Shown: positions 28,545-39,342, numbered from the stretch's first letter. The stretch is 64,000 bases of DNA from Pectobacterium sp. PL152 (GCA_021907015.1 CP091064.1:3348001-3412000); one strand, 5' to 3'. Numbers and translations are program-made. The notes: a model not told the origin generated them from the sequence alone.

Positions 28545-29433
28545 AAATCAGATCGTTGAGGTTCGGAGCGTGAAAAGTCAGCGCCTTGAAAACCGAAGCG
28601 TGACTAACCCGCTTCGCATCACGACGCGATTCACGCTGCCGCTGCTGCTGATTTGCGCTGCGCTACTGTGGGTCAGCCCGTTTATCTGGATGCTGTCTTC
28701 TTCCGTCAGCGCTAGCAGCTTTGGCGTGGATATGGCCTCGCTGCTGCCGCGCTTCCCGCTCACGCTCGATAACTTCCGCGATGCGTGGGACAGCGCCAAT
28801 TGGCTACGGCTTTACACCAACACGCTGATTTTTGCGGTCGGCACGTTTCTGGTGCAGTTGGTGACGATCACCACGGCGGGCTACATCTTTGCCTACCACG
28901 AATTTCGCGGCAAAACGCTGCTGTTCTACCTGCTGCTGATTCAACTGATGATCATGCCCGTCGTCATGATGGTGCCAAACATGATGACGCTCAAACAGCT
29001 CGGTCTGCTCAATACCTTGACCGGCGTGATGATGCCGTATTTCGCCTCGGCGTTTGGGGTGTTTTTGATGCGTCAGGCGTTTCTCAATATCGCCAAAGAG
29101 ATTGAAGAGGCTGCGTTAATGGAAGGCTGTCGCTGGTGGCAGGTGGTATTCCATGTCCTGATCCCCATGACCTGGCCGTCGATCCTGGCTTTCGCCACGG
29201 TCAGCATTACCTACCACTGGAACGAATATCTCTGGCCGCTGATGGTGCTCAACGACCCGGACAAACAGGTGCTGACCATCGGGCTGGTGTCGTTTGCTAT
29301 GGGGGCGGAGTCCGGCGGGCAGTGGGGATTGATCTGCGCAGGTACGCTGTTGGTGTGCCTGCCGCTGATGGTGGCTTTTGTGGTGTTCCAGAAGCAGTTT
29401 CTGAGCAGCTTCGGCTTCTCGGGCATTAAGTGA
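28534..29433 (+). CDS. ABC transporter permease (UgpE/MalG type)
   Basis: 299 aa, second permease of the importer. About 30 hydrophilic N-terminal residues precede six membrane segments; the EAA loop is IEEAALMEGCRWWQVVFHVL, and the C-terminal QKQFLSSFGFSGIK is typical of this subfamily (UgpE ends similarly). Overlaps the first permease by 11 nt; gpdQ follows after 161 nt. Confidence 0.92.
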   Translation: MSAENQIVEVRSVKSQRLENRSVTNPLRITTRFTLPLLLICAALLWVSPFIWMLSSSVSASSFGVDMASLLPRFPLTLDNFRDAWDSANWLRLYTNTLIFAVGTFLVQLVTITTAGYIFAYHEFRGKTLLFYLLLIQLMIMPVVMMVPNMMTLKQLGLLNTLTGVMMPYFASAFGVFLMRQAFLNIAKEIEEAALMEGCRWWQVVFHVLIPMTWPSILAFATVSITYHWNEYLWPLMVLNDPDKQVLTIGLVSFAMGAESGGQWGLICAGTLLVCLPLMVAFVVFQKQFLSSFGFSGIK

Positions 29434-29594
29434 ATCGCGAATGGGTTAATGCGGGTTAATTAAGCCTGATTTTTAGGAGAAACGCGGGGATGAGGTTCCC
29501 GTAGGGATGCCTCGCCCCGTGGTCGCTCCGTGTATCTCGATCCTTAAACGATCGGCGTTCGCCAACGGGCGAAATAACGATAGAGGTGGTGGTT

Positions 29595-30419
29595 ATGTTG
29601 CTGGCACAGATTTCCGATCTGCATTTTCGCAGTGAGGGGCGCAAGCTCTATGAATTTATTGATATTAACGGGGAAAATGCCAAAGTCATTAATCAGCTCA
29701 ACGCGCTGAGCGAGCGGCCGGACGCGGTGGTGATTAGCGGCGATATCGTCAACTGTGGCAGTCCGCAGGAGTATCAGGTGGCACAGCGCGTGTTGCAGAT
29801 GCTGGATTACCCGATGTACGTGATTCCGGGTAATCACGATGACAAGCAGCATTTCCTCAACGCGATGCGTCCGCTTTGCCCGCAATTGGATGATGATCCC
29901 GAGAACATCCGCTATGCGGTGGATGATTTCCCGATGCGCCTGCTGTTCATTGACACCAGTCTGGCCGGGCAGGCGAAAGGCTGGTTGACGCCGTCCACGC
30001 TGGGCTGGCTGGAGCAGCAATTGCAGGATCACGCCACGCGCGAAACGGCGATCTTCATGCACCATCCGCCGTTGCCGCTGGGATCGGCGCATATGGATCG
30101 GATCGCCTGCGAAAATGGGAGCGAGTTGCTGACGCTGATCGAACGTTTCCCGCAGCTTACGCGGATCTTCTGCGGCCATACGCACCGTTTGATTATGACG
30201 CAGCATCGGCAGGCGATTATTGCCACGGTGCCGGGTACCGTCCATCAGGTGCCGTATTTCTACTATGACGATACGTCGTACTACAACCTGGAGCCTGCCA
30301 GCGTGGTGATGCACCGCTATGTGCCGGTCACCGGGCTAGTGAGCTATAGCCAGTCGATCGCCTCGAACTCCGGGCCTTACCTCTACGATCCGCGAATCAG
30401 CTGTCCGGTGGATGCGTAA
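29595..30419 (+). CDS. gpdQ: Glycerophosphodiesterase GpdQ (binuclear metallophosphoesterase)
   Basis: Hydrolyses glycerophosphodiesters, and more slowly other phosphodiesters, to glycerol-3-phosphate and the alcohol; cytoplasmic. 274 aa. The match to Enterobacter aerogenes GpdQ is close along the length. Metal ligands visible: Asp8 and His10 (SDLHF), the Asp of SGDIVNCG, the Asn of PGNHDD, the first His of [10 protein letters not shown], and both His of FCGHTHR. Start at ATG 29595 gives the MLLAQISD beginning of GpdQ. The stop overlaps the next gene (TAATG). Being inside a transporter operon, it probably cleaves the imported diester. Confidence 0.93.
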   Translation: MLLAQISDLHFRSEGRKLYEFIDINGENAKVINQLNALSERPDAVVISGDIVNCGSPQEYQVAQRVLQMLDYPMYVIPGNHDDKQHFLNAMRPLCPQLDDDPENIRYAVDDFPMRLLFIDTSLAGQAKGWLTPSTLGWLEQQLQDHATRETAIFMHHPPLPLGSAHMDRIACENGSELLTLIERFPQLTRIFCGHTHRLIMTQHRQAIIATVPGTVHQVPYFYYDDTSYYNLEPASVVMHRYVPVTGLVSYSQSIASNSGPYLYDPRISCPVDA

Positions 30420-31507
30420 TGGCTGTGATTCAGTTACGCAATATCAGCAAACGCTTCGAGCATACACAGGCGCTGGCATCGCTGTCGCTGGATATTGCTG
30501 ACGGCGAATTTCTGGTGCTGGTCGGGCCGTCTGGCTGTGGCAAAAGTACGCTGCTGCGCATGCTGGCCGGGCTGGAAGAGGTGAGTGACGGGCAAATTCT
30601 GCTGGGTGATGACGACATTACGACGTGGAGCCCGAAGCAGCGTAATTTCTCGATGATTTTCCAGAACTATGCGTTGTTTCCACACCTGACGGTCGAGCAG
30701 AACATCACGTTCGGGATGCGGATGCGCGGTGAGCCGAAAGCGGACTATCCACAGCGTGTGCAGCGCGTTGCCAGCCTGCTTCAGCTTGAGCCACTACTGA
30801 AACGCAAACCGGGAAAACTGTCCGGCGGCCAGCGGCAGCGTGTGGCAATGGCACGGGCGATCGTGCGCGATCCGCATTTATTTCTGATGGATGAGCCGCT
30901 ATCGAATCTCGATGCCCGTCTGCGCAGCGATGTGCGGGACGGCATTATGGATCTGCATCGGCAGTTGAAAACGACCACTGTTTACGTCACGCACGATCAG
31001 ATTGAGGCGATGACGATGGCCGACAGGATCGCCGTGCTCGATCGCGGAGTTTTGCAACAGGTCGGCACACCGGAGCAGCTGTATTCGCATCCGGCTAACG
31101 TCTTTGTCGCTGGGTTTATCGGCACGCCAGCGATGAATCTCGTGACGCTGCCCTGCACAGATGGCCGCGCAATGTTGCTGGCATTGCCTGTGGCGCTGCC
31201 TGCCGGTGACGAAACACATTCATTAACCGATGTGCTACTGGGGATTCGTCCTGAGCATATTACCGAACACGCCGCGTCAGACGGCGACTTGTCATTGTCG
31301 GGAACAGTGAAGCAGCGGGAGCTGTTTGGCGCGGAGTATCTGATACATGTGGATACGCTGTTGGGAAATATTCGCTACCGTCGGCCAAATCGCGATGGCG
31401 TACCGGATGTCGGCGCTCCCATTGTGCTTCATTTTTCACCGCAGGATTGTCATTGGTTTTCCGGGCAAACCGCCCGTAATTTATCCCAGGAGAAAAGACA
31501 TGCGTAA
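30419..31507 (+). CDS. ABC transporter ATP-binding protein (UgpC/MalK type)
   Basis: 362 aa ATPase that energises the importer. Walker [13 protein letters not shown]-loop [11 protein letters not shown], signature [15 protein letters not shown], Walker [17 protein letters not shown], and switch His [14 protein letters not shown], then a C-terminal TOBE/regulatory domain ([23 protein letters not shown]). Overlaps gpdQ by one base and the binding-protein gene by 8 nt, so translation is probably coupled across the three genes. Confidence 0.95.
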   Translation: MAVIQLRNISKRFEHTQALASLSLDIADGEFLVLVGPSGCGKSTLLRMLAGLEEVSDGQILLGDDDITTWSPKQRNFSMIFQNYALFPHLTVEQNITFGMRMRGEPKADYPQRVQRVASLLQLEPLLKRKPGKLSGGQRQRVAMARAIVRDPHLFLMDEPLSNLDARLRSDVRDGIMDLHRQLKTTTVYVTHDQIEAMTMADRIAVLDRGVLQQVGTPEQLYSHPANVFVAGFIGTPAMNLVTLPCTDGRAMLLALPVALPAGDETHSLTDVLLGIRPEHITEHAASDGDLSLSGTVKQRELFGAEYLIHVDTLLGNIRYRRPNRDGVPDVGAPIVLHFSPQDCHWFSGQTARNLSQEKRHA

Positions 31508-32807
31508 GCCCCGTATGATAGCGCTGGCGATAGCCTTGCTGATGTCTGGCCCCGCGCTGGCGAAAGAGAGTATCGATTTCATGTTTCCTGCGCCGGTTGA
31601 TGGCAAGCTGACGATGGAAATGACGCGCATCATCAAGGAGTACAACCAATCGCAGGATCAGGTGGAAGTGCGTGGGATCTTCACCGGCAATTACGACACA
31701 ACCAAGGTGAAAGCGGAAGCGGCCGCCAAAGCGGGCGATCCGCCAGCTCTGGTGATTATGTCGGCGAATTTCACTGCCGATCTGGTCATCAAAGATGAAA
31801 TCCTGCCGATGGACGAGCTGTTCAAATACGGCAACGAAAAAGCCACGCCTTTCCTGACCAAAAACTTCTGGCCTGCGCTGCATCAGAATGCACAGGTGAT
31901 GGGAGTGACTTACGCGATCCCGTTCCATAACTCGACGCCGATCCTCTATTACAACGAAGACATGCTGAAGAAGGCCGGCTTTAACGAACCGCCGAAAAAC
32001 TGGGATGAGGTGGTTGCGGTCGCGAAAAAGCTGACCGATCCGGCGAAGGGACAGTGGGGCATCATGATTCCGTCCACGAATGATGACTACGGCGGCTGGA
32101 TGCTGTCTGCGTTGACGCGTGCTAACGGCGGGGCGTATTACAATGCTGACTACCCAGGCGAAGTCTATTACAACACGGCATCGACCAAAGGTGCGCTCCA
32201 GTTCTGGCGTGATTTGGTGTACCGCGACAAAGTAATGCCCGCTGGCGTGCTGAATTCCAAACAGATCAGCGCCGCGTTTTTCTCTGGCAAACTGGGTATG
32301 ACGATGCTGAGCACCGGCGCGTTGGGCTTTATGCGCGAAAATACCAAAGATTTTCAGTTGGGTGTGGCGATGATGCCGGAAAAAGAGCGTCGCGGCGTGA
32401 CCATCGGCGGGGCGAGTCTGGTGAGTTTCAAAGGGATTTCCGAAGCGCAGAAGAAAGCGGCCTGGCAGTTCATGAACTATCTGGTCAGCCCGGAAGTCAG
32501 CGGCAACTGGAGCCGTTTTACCGGCTATTTCGCGCCGCGTATGACGGCCTACGATCTGCCGGAAATGAAGGATTATCTGGCGAAAGATCCGCGTGCGGCG
32601 ATTGCGCTGTCACAGCTGCAATATGCCCATCCGTGGTATGCAACCTATGAGACGGTCGCGGTGCGTAAAGCGATGGAAAATCAGCTGGCGGCGCTGCTAA
32701 ACGATCCGGCGAAAAAGGTTGATGACGCCGCTGCCTCTGCACAAAAAGAGGCGGATGGCATCATGAAGCCTTATGTGGATAAAACCGCGCTGCGGGATGT
32801 GAAATAA
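31500..32807 (+). CDS. ABC transporter periplasmic solute-binding protein (UgpB type)
   Basis: 435 aa with signal peptide [21 protein letters not shown] and no lipobox, so a soluble periplasmic binding protein. Family 1 extracellular solute-binding fold: YAIPFHNSTPILYYNEDMLK, NWDEVVAVAKKLTDP, FFSGKLGMTMLSTGALGFM and AAWQFMNYLVSPEVSGNWSR are typical of UgpB-like proteins. CAGGAG precedes ATG 31500. Last gene of the operon. Confidence 0.93.
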   Translation: MRKPRMIALAIALLMSGPALAKESIDFMFPAPVDGKLTMEMTRIIKEYNQSQDQVEVRGIFTGNYDTTKVKAEAAAKAGDPPALVIMSANFTADLVIKDEILPMDELFKYGNEKATPFLTKNFWPALHQNAQVMGVTYAIPFHNSTPILYYNEDMLKKAGFNEPPKNWDEVVAVAKKLTDPAKGQWGIMIPSTNDDYGGWMLSALTRANGGAYYNADYPGEVYYNTASTKGALQFWRDLVYRDKVMPAGVLNSKQISAAFFSGKLGMTMLSTGALGFMRENTKDFQLGVAMMPEKERRGVTIGGASLVSFKGISEAQKKAAWQFMNYLVSPEVSGNWSRFTGYFAPRMTAYDLPEMKDYLAKDPRAAIALSQLQYAHPWYATYETVAVRKAMENQLAALLNDPAKKVDDAAASAQKEADGIMKPYVDKTALRDVK

Positions 32808-32815
32808 GGGCATCT

Positions 32816-32844
32816 CGCCCCGTTGATACTGGCTCAACGGGGCG
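32816..32844. terminator. Hairpin between binding-protein gene and alpha-galactosidase
   Basis: CGCCCCGTTGA / TCAACGGGGCG, a perfect 11-bp stem with a 7-nt loop. No good T tract on the plus strand (GGAAAAGG follows); it lies between two convergent genes. Confidence 0.65.
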
Positions 32845-32852
32845 GGAAAAGG

Positions 32853-34995
32853 CTAGCGGCCAGCGGTATCCGTCACCGCAGAAAGTGCGACTAGAATGGC
32901 AGTTTCCGGCGTCAGGACGGGAAGGGCAAGACCAGCCTGCATTAGCCAATCGCCAGAAACCACTATCGGCTGACGTAACCAGGGCGGGAGCTCGCGCATG
33001 GTGCTGCCGCCTTCGCGCACCGTTTTGATTTCCGGGCCATCCAGCAGTGTGACTTCGTAACGCGTGTCGGTTCGCAGACCGGGAAGCGCAGCGTACCCGC
33101 CAGCGAATAATTCGGCATACGCAACTGGGCAATCTGAAAAACGGCGTGCTGCCGATCGTTGCTGACCACGCCGGTGACCTGTGTGGCGTTGTCCGGCATG
33201 TCGACTCGCCAGGTGGTGCCGTTGTGCAGCAGCGGGCGCAGCGTTTTATGCAACTGGATGTAGTGGCGATAGCCTTCCAGTTCGTCGTCATCGGCCTTCG
33301 CGGGATCCAGTTCGATGCCCATGTGACCGAACAGGGCGGTCAGGCCGCGAAAGGCGATGGTATGACGCCGATACGTGGCGTGGCACCGTGCATGCCCAAT
33401 GTGTTGTCCCATCACCTCCGGCGGGAAGAAGTAGCTCATGCCGCGCTGGATGGTCTGTCGCTCCAGCGCGTCGTTGTTATCCGACACCCAGAACCGCTGG
33501 GTGCGCTCCAGCACGCCGTAGTCGATACGGCCGCCGCCGGACGCGCAGGATTCAAACTCAACATGGGGAAACGCTGGCGTAGGGTATCGAGCAGACGATA
33601 GAACTGTCGGGTCTGCGCATCGGCGGCCAGACGCCCTTCATGGCCGGGCTGCACCAGCTCGCGGTTCATATCCCATTTCACATAATCGACCGGGTGCTCG
33701 CCCAGCAGCCAACTCAGCCGCTCCAGCAGGTAAGCGAAGGCGTCGGGCTGATTTAAATTCAGCACGTACTGGTAGCGTCCCGTAGGCTGTGCGTAGCCGG
33801 GCAATTGCAGCACCCAGTCGGGATGGGCGCGGAACAGATCAGAATCGGGGTTGATCATCTCCGGTTCGACCCAAATGCCGAACTCCATCCCCAGTGCTTT
33901 GACATGCTCGATGACGGGCATTAGCCCGTTCGGGTATTTTTCTTCGTCAAGATACCAGTCGCCGAGTGCGGCTCGGTCATGATGGCGTCCACGGAACCAG
34001 CCGTCATCGATAATAAAGCGTTCCACGCCGACGTCGGCGGCCTTGCTCGCCATCTGCATGATGTACTCTGGATCGTGATCGAAATAGATCCCTTCCCACG
34101 TATTGAGGTGCACCGGACGCGGCTTATCGCCGCAGAATTGGATCAGAGACTGGCGTAGGAAGGCGTGATAGCGCTGGCTCATGCCGTTCAAGCCGCTATC
34201 TGAGAAAGCTGCGTAGACCCACGGTGTAGTGAGGGATTCCGACTGTGCCAGCGTGATTTCGCCCGGCAGATACAGGGCTTCCGCCTGCACGACGCGGCGT
34301 CCGTCCGTTTTAATATCGGCACGCAGACGATGGTTGCCGCTCCAGCCTAAATGCACGCCCCATACTGAGCCATGTTGCTCGTTGAACGCGGATTCACCGA
34401 GGATAAATGCGGGGAAATATTCGTGGGAGCTTCTTCCCCGACGGCTTTCCTGAATAAAACCGCCGTGCTGCAATGTGAGACGGTGAGCCTGAAACTCACG
34501 CAGCCAGCGGCCGTGAAACGCCATGACGTCGCTCGCCCGTTCCGGGACGGGGAGCGTGACGGCCAGGCGCTGTACTTGCCAGACATCAGCACGCAGATTT
34601 TGTAGCGTGTGGCGCAGTTGCAGCACATCGGTCTGCGGATCCAGACGCAGCTCGCTGGTCAGGCGCAGCCCGGCCAGTGCATCTTCCGCTGTAATGATGA
34701 GCGTATTGTCCTGAACGTCAACCTGCGTCGTCGTGAAGATCGGCGCGGCGTCATAGCCTGAACGATGCCCCTCAATACCCGGTGAACCGAACTGACCACG
34801 TCCGTATTCCATCGCCAGCGTCAGAGGAAGATCCACATCCAGACGACCATTCGCCACGGGGCGTTGCAGAGAAACGATGTCCTCTGGAGAGAAACCGCGC
34901 AGCCGTGGCCCCCAGTAGAGAATTTCCGCTGCCGGAGCGCAGCGAACGATGATATCGCATTGCGCGCTGGTTAATTGAACAAGATCACGCACCAT
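32853..34995 (-). CDS. Alpha-galactosidase, GH36 family (two indels as sequenced)
   Basis: Hydrolyses terminal alpha-galactosyl residues, as in melibiose and raffinose. About 714 aa when repaired, close to plasmid RafA (708). Catalytic nucleophile Asp in DYVKWDMNREL; acid/base Asp in ESCASGGGRIDYGVLE; substrate-site motifs RFIIDDGWF and FGIWVEPEMINPDSDL. Frame breaks: a short C run near 33565 (RFP.HVEFESCASGG) and a short G run near 33078 (LRFP.GLRTDTRYEV). Start taken at MVRDLVQLTS with GGGAG upstream. No signal peptide, so cytoplasmic; its sugar importer is not in view. Controlled by the LacI-type gene upstream through the twin operators at 35042. Confidence 0.92.
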
Positions 34996-35041
34996 AAGGA
35001 AGGCTCCCAATTACGATCCGAATAATGTCTCTTAGTGAAAA

Positions 35042-35076
35042 CTTAAACGTTTAAGTCATCAACTTAAACGTTTAAG
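35042..35076. promoter_or_regulatory. Twin LacI-family operators upstream of alpha-galactosidase
   Basis: Two perfect 14-bp palindromes CTTAAACGTTTAAG at 35042-35055 and 35063-35076, spaced 21 bp centre to centre (two helical turns). The central CG is the hallmark of LacI/GalR operators. They sit 47-81 nt upstream of the alpha-galactosidase start and downstream of the regulator gene. Confidence 0.88.
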
Positions 35077-35210
35077 AAATGTGATTCTGTTAAAATAATC
35101 GTTAAGAAAGAGGAAAAGGTAGCGATGACGATGTGAAGGACATCTCGCTGGCGGCTGGCCCCAATAAACCAACTGATGCCTTTATAAAAGGTGGAAGGGG
35201 GCGAAATAGA

Positions 35211-36215
35211 TTAGGCAGGAAAGCTCGTCTCCCCGGGGCGTAACGTCGGTTGCCATAACACCTGCAAATTGTCTACGGCTTCGCCCGCGATGAGCGCCTG
35301 CGTCATGCTGGCAATCTGTTCACCAACCTGCTCGCGCGTGGCCTGTTCTATCGCCGTCACGTTGAGGTCGGTCAGGCTGTCCTGCGGCAGGCCATCGTAC
35401 ATCACGAGAGCGATGGGGTGAGAACCAGAAAGCCGACCTGCCTGCTGTAACGCGGCAACGGCGCCGTCGCCGTGCACATTGCCATCTATCACCATCGCGG
35501 TTGGTGGTTCAGGCAGTGCCAGAAGGTCGAACATGGCCTGATATCCTGCACGGCGCGTGGGGCTGACACAGCGCAGATAGGCATCGTGAAACGGCAGGTT
35601 GTGGCGTTGCAGCGCATCGCGATAGCCCTGACGACGCTGCATGATGAACGCCTGCGGGTGGTCTTCACTTAACATGGCGATACGACGGTGGCCGAGTGCG
35701 AGCAGGTGCTCGGTCGCCAGCGCCATGCCAGCGCGGTTGTCAAAATCAAACCAGGCGTAAGGGTGGGGAAGCTGGCTACGCCCTAGCGCCAGAAAAGGCA
35801 CGTTGTGGCGTTGCAGTAGCGCCAGTCGCTCGTCCTGTTCGCACGTATGCGCCACAATCAGCGCATCAATACGGTGGCTGGCGATCAAGCGGGCGGCTCC
35901 CTGACAGGCGTCTTGCTCGTCGGCCAGCAGGAGAAAATCGACCTCATGCTGTGCCAGCTTACGACTGATTGCACCAATCATCTCAAAAAAGACATCGTTA
36001 CTCAGGGAAGAAGCGTAGGGATAGACCAGCCCGACGGCGTTGCTTTTGCCCATTTTCAGGCGGCGCGCGTGGGTATTGGGGCGATAGCCGATACGTTCTG
36101 CTTCTTCCTGAATACGCTGGCGCGTGGCGTCGGAGATATCCCGATGACCGTTCAGAGCACGGCTCACCGCTGCTACGGACAAACCCAGGTTATTCGCGAT
36201 TGTTTTTAAAGACAT
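35211..36215 (-). CDS. LacI-family repressor, probably of alpha-galactosidase
   Basis: 334 aa. The N-terminal helix-turn-helix and hinge read LKTIANNLGLSVAAVSRALN ... THARRLKMGKSNAVGL; the remainder is a periplasmic-binding-protein-like effector domain (FDFDNRAGMALATEHLLALG, MVIDGNVHGDGAVAALQQAG). Start set at ATG 36215 behind GGAGAGG. It lies directly upstream of the alpha-galactosidase on the same strand, and the two palindromes between them are the natural operator. The effector is probably an alpha-galactoside or its product. Confidence 0.92.
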   Translation of the reverse strand: MSLKTIANNLGLSVAAVSRALNGHRDISDATRQRIQEEAERIGYRPNTHARRLKMGKSNAVGLVYPYASSLSNDVFFEMIGAISRKLAQHEVDFLLLADEQDACQGAARLIASHRIDALIVAHTCEQDERLALLQRHNVPFLALGRSQLPHPYAWFDFDNRAGMALATEHLLALGHRRIAMLSEDHPQAFIMQRRQGYRDALQRHNLPFHDAYLRCVSPTRRAGYQAMFDLLALPEPPTAMVIDGNVHGDGAVAALQQAGRLSGSHPIALVMYDGLPQDSLTDLNVTAIEQATREQVGEQIASMTQALIAGEAVDNLQVLWQPTLRPGETSFPA

Positions 36216-36258
36216 CACCCTCTCCTGACGTGAATGCCCGGCTAGCGGGAAAACCGAA

Positions 36259-36867
36259 TTATAGCAACCACCCTTTGGCTTTTGCCTCTTCCAGATGCTG
36301 CTTCAGGTATTGCCACAGTTCCGGGTTGATATCGGCGATGAACTCGGCGCGTTCAAGAACCTGTTCCAGACGAATGCCGTTTTCTACCCAGCTTTGTCCG
36401 CCGTTGTACAAATTCATCAGCATTGGCATGACGCGGTCGAGCACCATAGCAAATTGGGCGCTGGGCGTTTCATTGGCTTCGTACTCTTCCCACAGATCGT
36501 GGAATTGCTGGCGCTGCGGCTCTGGCAACAGGCCAAAAATGCGGGCGGCGGCAGCGACTTCCTGATCGTGAATCGCCAGACGGGCGGAAAGATCGTAAAC
36601 GATCACATCGCCTGCATCGATTTCGACGATGTCGTGAATCAGCGCCATTTGGATCACGCGCTGAATATCCACGCCTTCACCCGCATAAGGTGCTAGCGCC
36701 ATCGCGGCGACGGCGAAATGCCAGCTGTGCTCGGCAGAGTCTTCGTGACGTTCGCTGCCGATGATTTTGTTACGGCGCTGCACGCTTTTTAATTTATCGA
36801 TTTCTATCAGAAAGCCGAAAACATCGGTCATGGAGCCGAAATTCAGAGTGGATGGGGAAGATGACAT
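36259..36867 (-). CDS. HD-domain protein, 5'-deoxynucleotidase-like (HDDC2/YGK1 group)
   Basis: 202 aa cytoplasmic HD-fold phosphohydrolase. Metal ligands: His in SAEHSWHFAVAAMALA, His-Asp in ALIHDIVEIDAGD, and a C-terminal Asp in FAMVLDRVMPMLMN. The opening LIEIDKLKSVQRRNKIIGSE and RHEDSAEHSWHF match the HD_3 group related to YfbR; activity on deoxynucleoside monophosphates is likely but not shown here. Start set at MSSSPSTLNFGS behind AAGAGG. It follows the LacI gene's start at a distance of about 40 nt but reads toward it, so it may share that transcript. Confidence 0.82.
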   Translation of the reverse strand: MSSSPSTLNFGSMTDVFGFLIEIDKLKSVQRRNKIIGSERHEDSAEHSWHFAVAAMALAPYAGEGVDIQRVIQMALIHDIVEIDAGDVIVYDLSARLAIHDQEVAAAARIFGLLPEPQRQQFHDLWEEYEANETPSAQFAMVLDRVMPMLMNLYNGGQSWVENGIRLEQVLERAEFIADINPELWQYLKQHLEEAKAKGWLL

Positions 36868-37296
36868 GAAAAGCTTACCTCTTGCAGTGAAAACGATGCA
36901 GTAAAAATCATGCAATGAAAACGTGATGTAGTGAAAACTACAGGAAGGCGCTGTGAGCGTCAGAACCGGATGACCGTTGATGCGAATAACCGGTAAAAAC
37001 GGCAGAGCCCTTCAAAAAACAGGGAGATATCGAGGCCGATCATTGTAGGGGATGTTGCCCGAGATTGACATGCATGATTACACGTTAAGTCAGAGAGAAA
37101 GTGGGACGATAATTATTTTAGCTTACACGTGTACACTGAAACTATTCTCAGTTACTCTGCTCAAAGGTTAAACACCTGCGTCTGCGTCCCCTGTATGAAA
37201 CCGGGGAAGGTAAGGCGGATAACATCAGCGCATGATGTTGTGAAATGTGTACTGTTGCCGAATACAGTGGAATCTATTGATGTCAAAAATACACAG

Positions 37297-37926
37297 ATGC
37301 CGGATTACTCTCTGGCAGAGGAAATTGCGAACAGCATAAGCCATGGAATCGGTGTGATTTTCGGGATTGTGGGTCTGGTTTTATTGCTGGTTCAGGCGGT
37401 CAACAATGACGCCGGCAGCGTGGCGATTACCAGCTACAGCCTCTATGGCGGCAGTATTATCCTGCTATTTTTGGCGTCGACGCTGTATCACGCGATACCG
37501 TCTCAGCGTATTAAGCCGTGGCTGAAAAAATTCGACCACTGTGCCATCTATCTATTGATTGCCGGAACCTATACGCCGTTTTTGCTGGTGGGGCTGGATT
37601 CACCGCTGGCGCATGGTCTGATGGTCGTTATCTGGGGAATGGCGCTGCTGGGTGTGATTTTCAAGCTGGCATTTGCCCACCGTTTTGAAGTGCTGTCATT
37701 GATTACCTATCTGGTGATGGGCTGGCTGTCGCTGGTGGTGATTTATCAGATGGTGATGAAGCTGGCGCCAGGGAGTGTGACGCTGCTGGCAGTCGGCGGC
37801 GTGGTGTACACGCTGGGGGTGATTTTCTATGCCTGCAAGCGTATTCCCTATAATCACGCGATTTGGCACGGGTTTGTATTGGGCGGGAGCGTCTGCCACT
37901 TTCTGGCGATTTATCTTTATATTTAA
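37297..37926 (+). CDS. trhA: Hemolysin III / TrhA (YqfA) family membrane protein
   Basis: 209 aa from [19 protein letters not shown], with seven membrane segments of the PAQR/hemolysin III family; nearly collinear with E. coli YqfA (219 aa). Conserved positions: [37 protein letters not shown] and the C-terminal [20 protein letters not shown] with metal-binding His. The true start may be the ATG at 37280: adding one A to the A run there gives [15 protein letters not shown], a better match to E. coli in length. Involved in membrane-fluidity/energetics homeostasis in E. coli; hemolytic action is not implied. Confidence 0.9.
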   Translation: MPDYSLAEEIANSISHGIGVIFGIVGLVLLLVQAVNNDAGSVAITSYSLYGGSIILLFLASTLYHAIPSQRIKPWLKKFDHCAIYLLIAGTYTPFLLVGLDSPLAHGLMVVIWGMALLGVIFKLAFAHRFEVLSLITYLVMGWLSLVVIYQMVMKLAPGSVTLLAVGGVVYTLGVIFYACKRIPYNHAIWHGFVLGGSVCHFLAIYLYI

Positions 37927-37933
37927 GCCTGTA

Positions 37934-38060
<127 letters not shown>

Positions 38061-38062
38061 AA

Positions 38063-38089
38063 GCGCATGAACCCGTTTGGTTCATGCGC
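38063..38089 (-). terminator. Terminator of ygfZ
   Basis: GCGCATGAACC / GGTTCATGCGC, a perfect 11-bp stem with a 5-nt loop, followed on the minus strand by TTTATA. It ends ygfZ just next to the repeat element. Confidence 0.75.
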
Positions 38090-38105
38090 GATGTCACCCG
38101 CCGAA

Positions 38106-39107
38106 TTAATCCGTTATTTCATACGGCAGAGGCTGAACCGTGAGCTGGCTGTCGGCATCTTCACGTACGCGCAGGACGTTCTCCGCGGTGAGATCGTTAT
38201 TCAGCACCGCCTGTACCCACACCTCGCCGTTCTGCAATTGGCTAGCCGCCAACACCGTACCGGTACGACGCCAATTCTCGCCGAGCTGCAATTCGAGATC
38301 GTCCCCTGCTTGCGGCACCTGATTGGCTTTACCCGCCAGCCAGTAAAGCGCACGCTTGTTAGCCCCACGATATTTTGCACGAGCGACCATTTCCTGACCG
38401 GTATAGCATCCTTTGCTGAAGCTAATCCCATTTAATGCCTGTAAATTAGTCGCTTGCGGGATGAACTGCGCACTGTTTGCGCTGTCAATGATGGGCTGAC
38501 CTGCTTCGATATCCAGCGTCAGCCACTGGCGGCTGTCGTTCAGACTGACTTTATCGCCGAGCTGCTCAAGCAGTGCAGCGCTTTGCTCAGGTGACAGCAC
38601 CAACAGGAAACGTTCTGCGGGATGGGCAAAATGCAGTAAGGTTGCTCCTTCGTGCTGAACAACAGGGTGATCGGCGTCTGGAAGCTGGCTAAATGCAGAG
38701 GCCAGCAGTTCGCGGATGCCTGCCCCTGCTGCGCCCAGCAGTACGGCGTTGTCGTCTGGTGCGATGGTGGTTTTCGAGAAAACGGCGTATTTTTTCAGTT
38801 CGCTAAGCTGGGCGTCGCGTAGGTTACGACGCTCAATGAAAGCAAAGCCTTCACCGTGATGGAACAGGCGTAGATTGCTCCACATTTTCCCTTTCGCGTC
38901 GCAGTGGGCGCAAAGGATGTGCCGATCGTCAGCGAGTGCGCTGACATCCGCGGTGACCTGTCCCTGGAGATATTTGACGGTATCCGGCCCGACCATCGTG
39001 GCCAGCGCCCAGTCATCCAACGAGATGAGCGTGGCGGTCAGTTGGGCGGAAGCCAATGGGGGTTGTGATGCAAAAGGAAGCTGATGAGCCGTATGTTCGT
39101 TAACCAT
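38106..39107 (-). CDS. ygfZ: tRNA-modifying / iron-sulfur repair folate-binding protein YgfZ
   Basis: 333 aa. Folate-binding protein of the GcvT fold that helps maintain certain iron-sulfur enzymes such as MiaB. Hallmark [20 protein letters not shown] carries the conserved Cys. Also [20 protein letters not shown] and [16 protein letters not shown]. Start at ATG 39107. Divergent from sdhE, as in E. coli. Confidence 0.97.
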   Translation of the reverse strand: MVNEHTAHQLPFASQPPLASAQLTATLISLDDWALATMVGPDTVKYLQGQVTADVSALADDRHILCAHCDAKGKMWSNLRLFHHGEGFAFIERRNLRDAQLSELKKYAVFSKTTIAPDDNAVLLGAAGAGIRELLASAFSQLPDADHPVVQHEGATLLHFAHPAERFLLVLSPEQSAALLEQLGDKVSLNDSRQWLTLDIEAGQPIIDSANSAQFIPQATNLQALNGISFSKGCYTGQEMVARAKYRGANKRALYWLAGKANQVPQAGDDLELQLGENWRRTGTVLAASQLQNGEVWVQAVLNNDLTAENVLRVREDADSQLTVQPLPYEITD

Positions 39108-39342
39108 ATAGTACAATCCTGCGCGAAGGGCGATACCCGAATGGCTTAATGGTAAAAGAGCGCTCAGGGTTTGCAAGTGGTTATTCACGCAGCGTTATTG
39201 CATAGCACATCCTGATACCGATCGGCGCGCCCGTCGCGGTGTTCGTCGGTAAACTATGTCAAAATGTTACTATTAGTTGATACCCGCTACCGGAATCGGA
39301 GTACACTAGCGGCAAGTTGCGATAACAAGGTGGACATGAAAC

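Noticed and set aside
37129-37296. N-terminal extension of trhA
   Set aside because: The extra residues ([11 protein letters not shown]...) have no counterpart in YqfA and lie in the promoter region.
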